NCBI GenBank assembly: GCA_028688225.1
Contig: JAQTYQ010000004.1
Location: 62,001 to 126,000, forward strand
Source: Opitutaceae bacterium
Lineage (GTDB): Bacteria > Verrucomicrobiota > Verrucomicrobiia > Opitutales > Opitutaceae
Direction of reading: 5' to 3'
Length of the DNA stretch: 64,000 bases
Shown piece after piece: positions 17,801-29,800 of this stretch. Under the pieces are notes generated by a model. It was not told the origin of the DNA. It saw only the letters and a program-made list of their open reading frames with translations, and did no database searches. Each line of letters starts with the position of its first letter. The first letter of the stretch is position 1. Position numbers and translations under genes: made by a program.

Positions 17801-20800
17801 GATGGAAGTGCGCGTGGGCGTGGTAACGGTGGAGCCGCCCGCGGACATTGCGGCCTGGTGGCCGGGCAACGGTCACCCGCGCGAAGTGATCCGTGACGGG
17901 CACGATTTTGAGCTGATCAACGGCGCTACGTACGCCGCGGGCAAAGTGTCGCAGGGTTTTGTGTTCAACGGCACGAGCAGCTTTGCGCGCACGCCGGCGC
18001 ACGCCGACTTCGACATCGGCGCCTCGGCCACGGGCTTCACGATCGAGTTCTGGGTGAAGCGCGACGCGGTGGCGGACGGAAAGGTGTTCCAATGGTACAA
18101 CGCCGGCAACCAGGAGCGGGTCCAGGGCATGTTTGTCGACTACGGCAACAACTACCGGGTGTTTCTGCCGATGACGGGGGACGGCGGCACCGGCGGTTAT
18201 GTGACGACCAACAGCGGGACGATCACGGCGGGGGCGTGGCATCACTTGGCTGTAACCTTCGACGCCGCGACGCGCATCGGCCGACTCTATGTGGACGGGC
18301 AACCGGCGAGTTCCGAGACGACGTTCAGCACGGGACAACCGGACACCCGGGCCGGCGGCTATCTCTACCTGGGTTCGGGCTTCAACGACTACCGCTTCAA
18401 AGGCGTCGTCGACGAATTCACCCTCTACCGTCGGCCGTTGGCGGCGTCCGAGGTTCTCGCCGTCTACCAGGCCGGCTCTGCCGGCAAAACGCTGCCGTCA
18501 ACCAATCCCGGCCCCGAGCTCTCCGATTTGAAGTTCAACGGCGCGGCCGTGCCCGCCGTCATCGATCGCAGCGGCGCCTTCAGCGTCACCGCCTTCGACA
18601 CTTATGGCGTCAAACGGGTGGAATTCAGCCTCGACGGCCAGTTGCTCGCCGCCGACACCACGCCGGAAGACGGCTTTACGGCGCCCTTGGTCCTCAAGCA
18701 TGTCGCGGTGGGCGCGCATACCCTGGCGGTTCAGGCCTGGGATATGCTCGACGCGCCCTCCGACGTCCTGTCGGCGCCGATCACGATTGCCTGGCCGCCG
18801 CCGCCCGCCGCACCCACCGCGCTCACGGTCATGGCATTGGCGCCAACCCAGGCGAATCTGCTCTGGCACGGCAGCCTGGGCACCGCCGGCCTGACTTATG
18901 AGGTCGAGCGCAAGGCAGGTGCATCCGGGACGTTTGCCCACCTGGCGGACGTTGTTTCCGGCCTCGGCTACCTGGACACGACCGTCGAGGCGGGCGCCCC
19001 ATATACCTACCGCGTGCGGGCCCGGGATGAGGTTGACCAGACCGGCGACTACAGCAACGAAGCCTCCGTCACGATGCCCATGGGCGACCGGGCGGGGATT
19101 CCCGTGGCTTCGATGCGGCTGTGGCTCCGGGCGGACGCCGGTCTCACGGTTGGCCCGATCCCGCGGTGGCCCGACCAATCCGGCCACGGCCAGGACGCCA
19201 TCCAGTCGGTGTCCGCCAGTCAGCCGCTCCTGGTGACGGAGGTTGTCCAGAGCCGTCCCGTGGTGCGGTTTGACGGGACCGGCGACTTTTTGAACCTGCC
19301 CGATTTCATGAACGGCGCGACCGCCGGCGAGCTGTTCGCCGTCCTCAAGGCGCGCGTCGTGCCCAGCGACCGCTCGCGCGAGCCATGGAGCTTCGGCGGC
19401 AGTTTTGGCGCCGCCTATCCGAGCGGCAACAGGTTGTTCGACGATTTCGGCAGCACCACGCAATGGGACCTCGGCGTCCCCGCCCAGGATCTGTCCGCGT
19501 ATCACGTCTATAATGCCAGCAGCCAGCCGGACGAATGGATCGCCCGGCTCGACGGCGGGTTATTGTTCGCCTCCATCACCAACCAGGTGGCCTTCCGCAA
19601 CAACCCGATGCTGGGCCGCACCCCCCAGTTCGCCAACGATTACTTCTTCGACGGCGACATCGCCGAGATCATGGTCTTCGACCGCGTGCTCTCGGACGCG
19701 GAACGCCAGGCGGTCGAGCACTATCTCTTCCAGCGTTACGACCTGGCCCTCCCCACGCCGCTGTTCGCCCCCGAGCCCGGACGCTATGCCGGCCAGGTCG
19801 CGGTTTCGCTCGCGGCGGCGACGCCCGGCGCGGCGATCTATTACACCACCGATGAATCGGATCCGCAGCCCCTCGTCTCCCCGCTGTTCACGGCCCCCGT
19901 CGAGCTGACGGAAACGACCCGGGTCAAGGCAATCGCCTGTGAGAACGAACGGACGAGCGCCGTCGCTTCCGCCCTTTACAGCATCGGCGTGCCGCCGGGC
20001 GAAGCCGGCCCGACCTCCGGTTTCTCGGCCGCTTATTATCAGACTGCCGACTTTGGCGGCACCTCGGTGCTGCGCCTGGATCCGTTGATCGATTTCCCCA
20101 ACGCCGCCGCCGGGCGGGCGCTCGTCGCCAACACCGGCAGTGTGCGCTGGACCGGCGTCCTCACCGCTCAATTCAGCGAGACCTGCACCTTCCACGTCAA
20201 ATCGGACGGCGCCCCGCGCCTGTGGATCGGCGACACGCTGGTCATCGACGGCTCGGGCCAGACCGCTTACGGGGAGCTTGCCGGCTCGATTCACCTGCAG
20301 GCGGGCCAGGCTTACCCCCTCCGCCTGGATTACGGGGTGCGCGATCCCGCGCACAGCGCCTCCGACCGGATCACCCTGTCTTGGAGCGGGCTCTCCATCC
20401 CCAGGGAACTGGTGCCGACGCGCCAGGTCGCCTCCGGCCTGGCCTACCCCGGCACCGTGGCGACGCCCGCGGCGGAGCCGGCCGGCGGCACCTTCTCCGA
20501 CCATGTCGCCATCGCGCTCACGAGCGCCAGTCCGGCCGGAGCGCGCATCTACTACACCCTCACCGGCGACGAGCCCACCACCGCGGCCGCCCTCTACACC
20601 GGCCCCGTCACTTTGCAGCAATCGGCAACCCTGAAGGCCCGGGCCTACGCCGCCGGCTGCAACGACAGCGGCATCCTGGTGACCTCCTACACCCTCGATA
20701 ATGCCGGTCCCACGCTCTCCAATCTCACCTTCAACGGCGCGGCCGTGCCGGCGACCGTGGCCGGCAGCGGGACCTTCCGCGTCACCGCCACCGACGCCTC

Positions 20801-23800
20801 GGGCGTGAAGCGGGTGGAGTTCCTGCTCGACGGCGCGCTTCTGGCCGCCGACACCATCGCCGCCGACGGCTTCACGGCGCCCTTCGTGATCGAAAACGTC
20901 GCCGACGGCGCGCACACCCTCTCGGTGCAGGCCTGGGACGTCTATGACGCGCCCTCCGCCGTGCTCACGGCGTCGTTCACGGTCGCCTATCCGCCGCCGC
21001 CGCCGCCCGTCATCACCTCGCCACCGGATGGCTGGAAGATCAACACTGCCGCCCTGGCCGTGCGCGGCACGGCCCAGCCGAACAGCCAGGTCACGCTCTA
21101 CCGCGGCTCCGACGCGCTGGGGACGGTGCCGGCCGGCGCCGATGGGGCCTTCGCCCTGGACATCACGTTGCTCGCGGGCTCCAACGAGCTCACGGCCTCC
21201 GCCCGCAACCGCCATCCGCAGCCCAGTGCCTTGTCCGCTCCGGTCCACGTCACCTACGACAACACCGTGCCGGCTCCGCCCACCGCCCTGAGCGCGCGCT
21301 CCCGGGCCGAGGGCAGGATCGCACTCTCCTGGTATGCGCCGGCCAGCGGACTCGCCAGCGGCTATTACCTGTTCCGCTCCGAGTCGTCGATGCCGGACAA
21401 TGCCGTGCTCTCGGTCTCCAACGCGCTCGGCGGGGCGATGATTCGCGGGCAGAGCTACACGGACACCCCGCCGGCGGATGGCCGCTATTATTACCGCGCC
21501 GTCACCGCCTACGCGGTCGGGGACAGCGCGACCCTGAGCGTGCTCTCGAACGAGGCGGACGCCGTCTCCGATCGCTCGCTGCCCGCGGCCGATGTGAGCC
21601 TCACCGCCCTCGGCCCGCTTTATGACGCCGTTGGCCACCGCTTCGGCGTCGGCCTGGTCGAGGCCACGCTCACCGCCACCGAAACGCTGGGCGCCGCGCC
21701 TTTCTTCAATCTCACCGTCGCGGGCGGCTCGCCCATCTTCGTCGATCTGACCCCGCAGGGAGAAAATGTTTACCAGGGCACCTTCTCGATCGCCGCCTCC
21801 ACCTCCTCGGGCGCGGTCGGCCCCGTCTTCTCCGCCATCGATGCCGCCGGCAACCGCGGCACGACCATCACCCTGTCGACTCCCGCCGTGATCGACACCC
21901 TCGGGCCGAAGGCGATCGGCCTCGTCCCGGTGCGTGTCACCGAAACCGGCGCCCTCGAGGACCTGCCGGAACTGGAGGTCATCAAGAACGACCCCGTGCC
22001 GCCGGCCACCGCCGTCTCCGTGGCCTGGCGCCTGACCCTCGACGAGGCGCCCAAACCCGGCGCCGCGCCGGTCGTCACCGCTACGTTGTCCGGCCATTCC
22101 GGCGATCCGCTGGCGCTCACGGTCGCCGATGCGGGCGACAGCGATGCCCGCACCTGGCTGGTCCAGCTCACCCTGCCGGCGGATGCGGGCATCGAGACCG
22201 AGGATCTCACCCTGCATTTCACGGCCGCGGATGACCTCGATAATTCCGGCGGGGACATCGTCTCGCCGCATGTCTTCCAGGTGTACAAAGGCGATCTCCC
22301 GCCGCTCGCGGCGCCCAGCGGACTCACGGCCGAGGCGCTGCCGGCCGGCGCCATCCGCCTGGCGTGGCCGGCCGTCCCGGGCGCCGCCGCCTATTCGCTC
22401 CAGGTCAAGGGTCCCGGGCAGGCCGATTTCGAGGATCTGCTCATAGTTTCGGGCGCGGCCACCGAACACCAGTACACGCCCGCGGAAGACGGCGCCTATT
22501 CCTACCGCATCGCCAGTGTGCGCACATTGAACGGCCAGACCACCCTCAGCGGCTGGAGTCCGGTCGCCACCGCGCGGTCCGACCGCGTGCCGCCCGACGC
22601 GCCCACCAACCTGGTTCTCCAGGTGGTGGCGCAGGGCCTCCAGGCTTCCTGGGCGCCGCCGGCGGCCCGTCCCGAAGACGTGGCGGGCTTTGCCCTTTAT
22701 CGCAGCGCAAGCCCCATCGCCGACGTGGCCGGGCTCACGCCGGCCGTGGCGCAGATCCCGTCTGCCGCCACCGAGGCCGTCGATCCGCGCCCCGAGGGCG
22801 GGCAGCCTTATTACGCCCTCGTCGCCTCTGACCCGGCGGGCAACCAATCGCCTCCCGTGGCCGCCTTTGCCAACGTCAGCCTCCTGCCGGTCCGCAGCCT
22901 GGCCGTCTCGCGGGTGGATTCCGAGGCGCCGGTGCTCACGTGGGAGCCGGCCCCCGGCAGCGCCATCGACGGCTACAACCTGTTGATCGAGGGCGTTCCG
23001 GTCCCGGTGAACGGTTCCCTGCTCATCCCCACCGGCACGCACACCTATGCCGACGCCGCCTACCCGGGCGGTGACCGCCACTACACGGTGAAGACCGTCA
23101 GCGGCCCGGACAGCCGTGCGCGCAGTCTCACGCTCCCCAGCGTCGAGCTGGCCCTTGACGCCGCCGCCGAGATCAAGCGCGGCCTGATGAACACGCTCCT
23201 CGTCACGGTCCGCAACCATTCGGCCGAAGCCGTGGCCGACGCCCGGCTCAAGGTCCGCGTCGCCAACCGCGACCATTACGCCCCCGACTTCATCTCGGTC
23301 GCCCCCGGCGGCGAGCAGACCGTGTCCGTGGTGGTCGGCGGCTACGAGGATGTCAGCGCCGGTACGACCCCGGTGGGGCTCGCCCTCGTCATCAGTCCCC
23401 ATGAGGGCGAGGCCGTCGTCCTGCAGCGCTCGACCTCGGCCAGGGTGACCGAGGGTGCCCTCACCGCGGAGATTCTCCCCGGCGAATTTCTCCGGGGCGG
23501 CACCGGCCCGGTGCGCATCAAGCTGACCAATCCCTCCACGCTGCCCATCGAGTTCAAGACCGCCCGCCAGAACGGCGCGCAGCCGTCCGACGAGGTCCGG
23601 CTGAACATCCAGGACGCCCAGGGCACGCTGCTCTCGACCACGCCGCTGCGGATCGTGCTGGGCGACAACGTCGTCGCGCTGCCCGGCGGCACCACGGTGG
23701 TCCGGGTTCCGGCGTCCTCCACCTACACGTCGTCCCCGATCTCCCTCGCGCTGCCCTTGTCCGCCCCGAGCGAGGTCACGGTGGTTTTGGAGATGGATGC

Positions 23801-26800
23801 CGTCTATTACGATTTCGGCCAGCCGGACACGCAGGTCAAGCTCGCCGGGCCGCGCTCGCAGGTGCAGGTTTCCGCCCGCGATACCTCCTACAGCGCGGAG
23901 GTGACTGCGATCACTCCGGCCGACTCGAACGGCGCCGACCCGATTGTCATCTCGGGCCGCGCCCTCTGGCGCGGCATCGATCCCGCCCAGCCGGGCGCCC
24001 CCGCGCCCAACGTCGCCGTGACGGTTCACATCGCGCTCGACGGTTTCATCCGGCAGGAAACGATCCTCACCGACGCGAACGGCCTGTTTGCCTACACCTT
24101 CCAGCCGGGCGCGGGCGAAGCCGGCGGCGTGTACCAGGTCTGGGCCTCGCATCCCGATGTCACCTCGCCGCCGGATGCCACCGCCACCTTCACCATCCAC
24201 CGGGTGGTCGTGTCGCCCGCCGCGTTCTCGTTCCAGGTGCCGCGCAATTACCGGCAGGCGCTGCCGGTCAAGGTCAGCGCCGGCCCCGGCACCACCGTGC
24301 AGAACGTCCGCGCCGTCCTCGTGGGTGATCTGCCCGCGGCCATGTCCATCAGCACCACGCCGCTGCCCGCCGTGTTCCCGAACCAGACGCTTGAGCTGCC
24401 GCTTTCCATCGTCGGACTCACGGCCACCCCGGATGCCACCGCGGTGGGCGACTTGGAATTCCGCGTGGTCAGCGACGCGCCTGGCGGCGGCGAGTCCACG
24501 TGGGGCCGTGTCGGCGTGCATTATGAGTTCACCGACGGCCGTCCGGTCCTGCAGGCGGCGCCGGCCCAGATCGAGATCGGCGTGCAGCCCGGCCAGACGG
24601 CCTCGGAAACCCTCGTGCTGAAAAACATCGGCTTTGCCGCCCTCGAAGGCGCCACGGTCAGCCTGGTGGGCGAAAACGATACGCCCGCGCCGGACTGGGC
24701 CCGCCTGCAGACGCCCGCCGCTCTCGGCACCCTCGAGATCGGCGCCCAGCAAAGCGTGATCATCGCCGCCGCGCCGCCCGACACCGGCCAGCTTGTCGAC
24801 CAGGTTTACTATCTGTTCCTGCGCGTGCAGGGCGCCAATCTCGCCGCCGCGCAGTACGTCCCCGTCACGGTCACCGTGTCGCCCTCCGGGCAGGGTGGGG
24901 TGCTCCTGCACGTCATCGATCCCTATTACCAGCTCACGCTCCCCGACGGCGCCCAGAATCCGGCGTTCAACGGCCTGGCCGGCGTCGCGGTGGTCCTCGA
25001 AAAGGAGTCCTCGACCGGCGTGCCCACCGCCACCCAGGGCGGGGCGACCGATGCCAACGGGGAGTTCCTCCTCAACGACCTCCCGGCCGGCCGGTACAAG
25101 CTGCGCCTCACCGCCGACCGCCATGAGCCCTACATCGGGCGCATCACGATCAAGGCCGGCGTGGTCTACAGCGAACAGATCCAGTTGGCCTACACGCCTG
25201 TCTCCTTCACCTGGGAGGTGGTCCCGGTCACCTTCCAGGACCGCTACGAGATCATCCTCACCACGACCTACGAGACCAACGTGCCCGTGCCCGTGGTGAT
25301 CGTCGAGCCCAGCTCCATTTCCCTGCCCAAGATGTGCGCCGGCCAGGTGCTCAACGGCGAATTTCGCGTCGCCAACCACGGCCTGATCGATGCCAACAAT
25401 TTCCAGATCCCCGTGCCGGCCGCCGACGAGTACTTCTCCTGCGAAATCCTTTCCGGCTATAGCGATACCATCAAGGCCGGCCAAAGCCTCCGGGTGGCTT
25501 ACCGCATCAAGTGCCTGCAGCCGCTGCCGGGAGAATGCCCCGCCACGACCGCCCAGGCCGGCTCCACTTCGCGTTTCGGCGGCTGGGCGGCGTCCAGCCT
25601 GGCGGCCGCGGAGCCGTTGCGCCGCCGGGGCGCGCCGATGCTCTTCACCGCCCCCGGCGATGGCGGCAGCACGGTCGTCGATACTCCCTGCGGCACCTAC
25701 ATCAGCGGTTTCCACCCCCGGTGGACCTACCAATGCGTCAATGGACAGGTTTATACTTCGGAGACCATGGTTCCGTTTTCCGCCGGCTACGGCAAATGCG
25801 GCGGCACCTCGTCCTACGGCTTCAAGGATGAATCGGGCTTCAAGTATCCTTCGTTCCATGGCCCCGGCCCGGGCATCGGCGGCTCGCCCCAGCGCTCGCC
25901 CGGTGTCGGCGGCGGCGATGGCTCCCAGGATGGCTGCTTCCCGCACCCGCCCGCCTGCCCCCCGCCCCGCGACAAGTGCGACGACGAGTGCAACCAGCGC
26001 TTGAATCCTGCCGGCAGCGAAGTCGATCTCATCACCCGGCAGTACCGCGACAGCGTCGACGACCTGATCGTGCCCGTGCCCGGCGGCAGCATCGCCTGGT
26101 GGCGCGACTTCAATTACCGCCGCTGGAACTTCCGCCTGGCCGACCGCCTCCAGGGCGTCTGCTCGGCGGCCACCGGCGCCTGCTCGCTGGTGTTGAACGG
26201 ACAGTCTTACCTGGCATCCCAGTCCCTGACGAGCGGCGGCGGCTCCGCCGTCAAGCCCTTGTCCGGGGTGCCGGCCGGTGATTACCTGCTCAAGGGCGCG
26301 GGACCCGAAAAGATCACCAAACGGGCCGATGGCACCCTCGTCTGGAGCGACGGCCGCGGCCAGGAGCGGGATTACGACGCTGCGGGTCGCCCAACCGCCG
26401 TGCGGCAGGGCGGCCGCCTGCTCGCGCAGTACCATTACGACGATCAGGGCCGGCTCGCTTGGATCACCGACCGCGACGACCGCACCGTGCTCACCCTCAC
26501 CTTTGCCAATGGCCAGGTGACTCAGGTGGTCGATTACGCCGGCCGCGCGGTCAGCTATGCCTACGACGCCTCGGGCCGGCTGGAGACCGTGACCGACGTG
26601 GCCGGCGCCATCACCACCTACTCCTACGACCATTGGTGGCACCTGACGGGCAAGCGGGTGCACCTGCCCGGCACGCCCGACACCGCCGATGCCGTCGAAA
26701 CCGTCGAGTATTATGTTTACGCGGTGGCGGCCCAACCGACGCCCCCCGCCGATGTCGTGCTCCCGGGCGACCAGCTCCTCGGCGAGAACATTCGCGGCCA

Positions 26801-29800
26801 GGTCACCAAGGTCAGCCACGCCGCCGGCGCCAGCCGGACCTATGTTTATAATTACTACGAGGCCACCCGCACCTACTACGCCCGGGTGACCACGGCGGGC
26901 GGCGCGGAGGAGGAATCGATCTTCGATGCGAGCGGCACCCTGATCTCCCGCTCCGTCAACGGCGAGCCGGTCTACAAGCGGGAGTACGACGCCCACACCC
27001 GCGTCACCACCCGCGGCGCGAACGCGCGCACCACGGAGGAACTCGACGAGCGGGGCAATGTCACCCGCCGCGTCCTGCCCGACGGCGCCATCGAGCGCTT
27101 CGAGTACGATCCCTCCAACCGCCTCATCAGGGTGATCAGCCCTGCTCCTTCCTCCCTGCTCCCTGCTCCCATTACCACCTACACCTACGATGCCCTCGGC
27201 AATGTTCTCACCAAGACCGAGGCGGTGGGCACGCCGCTCGAGCGGGTCACGACCAGCGAGTACTATCCCGGCACGACCCTCCTCAAGCAGCGCACCGACC
27301 CGCCTGCCCTGAGCGGAGTCGAAGGGGCCGGCCGCACCACCGCCTACGAGTACGACCCCTCCGACCGCCTGCTCCAGGTCACGGTGCTCGCTACTGGCTA
27401 CTCGCTACCCGCTACTACTGCCACCTACACCTACGATGCCCTCGGCCGCAAGGAGACCGAAACCGATGCGCTGGGCCGCGTGACGACCTGGCATTACGAT
27501 GCGCAGGGCCGCGTCACCGGGCAGATCGATCCGCTGGGCGGGTCCACGCTCTCGACCTACCTTGGCGACCGGCTCGTGGAAGTCGAGACCGGCAGGACCG
27601 CCGCCGCCCGCGGCCGCATCGTCCGCTACGAATACGATCCGGCCGGCCGCAAGACAAAGGAGAAGCGCGTCGCGGCCGACGGCGCCGAACAGGTGTTCAA
27701 GACCTTCGCCTACGACGCCGACGGCCACCTCGTCTCCGAGATCAACGCCCTCGGCCAGGGCGTCACCTACACCTACAATGCCGCCGGCAACCAGACGATG
27801 GTCAGCCAGCCGGGCGCCGATGGCACGGCGTCGGCCACCACCACCGTTTACGATGTACTGGACCGCCCGGTCGAGGTTTACGATCCGGTCGGCGCCAAGC
27901 GCACCATCCAGTATGACCTGCGCGACCGGCCGGTGCTGGTGACCGAGGCGGCGGGCACGCCGATCGCCCGGACGACGAGTTATCGCTACGACCTGCTCGG
28001 CCGCGTCACCTCCGAGACCCTGCTCGCGACCGGCTGCTCGCTCCTCACTACTTCTTACACCTACGACGCCCTCGGCCGGCGCACCGCCGTGGGCGGCGAC
28101 CGCGCCTATCCGGTGAGTCGTACCTATGATGCCGCCGACCGCGTCGCCTCCGAGACCGATGCCCTGGGCCGCATCAAATCGTTCGACTACGATGCCCTGG
28201 ACCGCGTGCTCGCGGTGCGCCTGAACGGCGCGACGATCGCCGCCTATGAGTACGACCCCGCCGGCAACCGGCTCACCGCGACCGACGGCGCCGGCAACCA
28301 CCGGCATTATCGTTACGACGCCCTCAACCGGCTGACTCACGAGTCCATCCCGCTGGCGGCCGCCCAGTCCATTCCGGCCGATTGGTGGACCCAGCCGGCC
28401 TTTATCCTGCGCGAAACTGCCTACAACGCCTGGGGCGAAGTTGTTTCAACTACCACCTACACCGCGGATCCTCTACCCGCTACTGGCTACTCGCTACTCG
28501 CTACTACCTCCGCCTACGACCTCTTCGGCCGCAAGATCAGCGAAACCGAGACGCCTGTCCTGAGCGGAGTCGAAGGAGCCGGCCTCACCCGCACGTTCGA
28601 ATACGATGCCGCGGACAACCTGGTGAAGGTCGTCTATCCGCCGGTGGCCAGCTCGGGCGAGACGCAGCCGACCGCCGAGGTCTACGTGCGCTCCCCGCAC
28701 CATGCGGCGCTGGTCGAGTCATTAATCGATCGCGCCGGCAACCGCACGAGCTATGCCTACGACGAGGCGCTGCGCGTCGTGGCGGAGACCAACACCCTCG
28801 GCGGAGTCACGCACCGCGGCTACGACGCGCTGGGCCGCGTCGCGGGCGAGGCCGATCCGGCCGGCGGCAACACGACCTTCGAATACGACCTGTTCGACCA
28901 GCCGGTGAAGATCACCTATCCCGACCACGCGGCCGGCACGCACGAGCGCATCGCCACCTTCCGCTACGACAGCCACGGCAAGCTGGTCGAAAAGGCCGGT
29001 GCGGGGGACTATCCGCTGACCTATGGCTATGATGCCGTCGGCAACCTGGCCTCGCTGACCGATGGCAACGGTCATGCGACTCATTGGACCTACAACGCCT
29101 TCAATCTCGTCGCGACCAAGACCTACGCGGATAATTCCACATGGAGCTATACCTACGATGCCGCGGGCCGGCTTGCGACGAGGGTGGACGGCCTGGGCCG
29201 GACCACGACGTACGGCTACAACGCCTATGGATTGATCGCTTCCATCCTGTATCCTACAGACGCTCCTGTCTCCTTTGCCTATGACCAGCAAGGGCGTCGG
29301 CTTTCAATGACTGACGGCAGCGGCACGACGGTGTGGGCCTACGATGCCGCCGGGCGGCTGGCATCGGAGAACCAAGGTCGTTCTCATCGAACCTTGACTT
29401 ATGATTACGACAGCCACGGCAATCGTATCGGTCTCGGTGTGGCGAGCACTGTCGGCGGCGTGTCGCCCTGGCACACGAACTACGGCTACGACAACGCCGG
29501 CCGCCTCCGCTCGGTGCTTGACGATCGTTTGCCATCGTCACAGCCCTACCTTTATAGCTATACGCCAAACGCCAATCTGGTAGCTCAAGTGAACACGCCG
29601 ACGGGAATGACGAGGACGAACACTTACGATAGTCTTGGCCGGTTGCTCTCGACCACCGGCAAGCGCTCCGATGCGAGCGTGATCAACACATTCACCTACA
29701 CTTACGATGCGGCCGGTCAGCGCAGCATGGAGATCACGCCTGATTACCAGCAGAGCTTCACTTACGACGCCCAGCGTCAAGTGGTGCAGGCCATGCCGGT

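Noticed and set aside
14937-18490. CRISPR-like periodic repeats
   Set aside because: Period is about 963 nt and the repeats encode LamG-Ig protein domains in one frame; no short repeat-spacer pattern exists in the window.
19560-26996. 2,478-residue open frame on the minus strand
   Set aside because: Antisense to the giant RHS gene; low-complexity Gly/Arg/Ala/Asp composition typical of a GC-rich shadow frame, no domain recognised.
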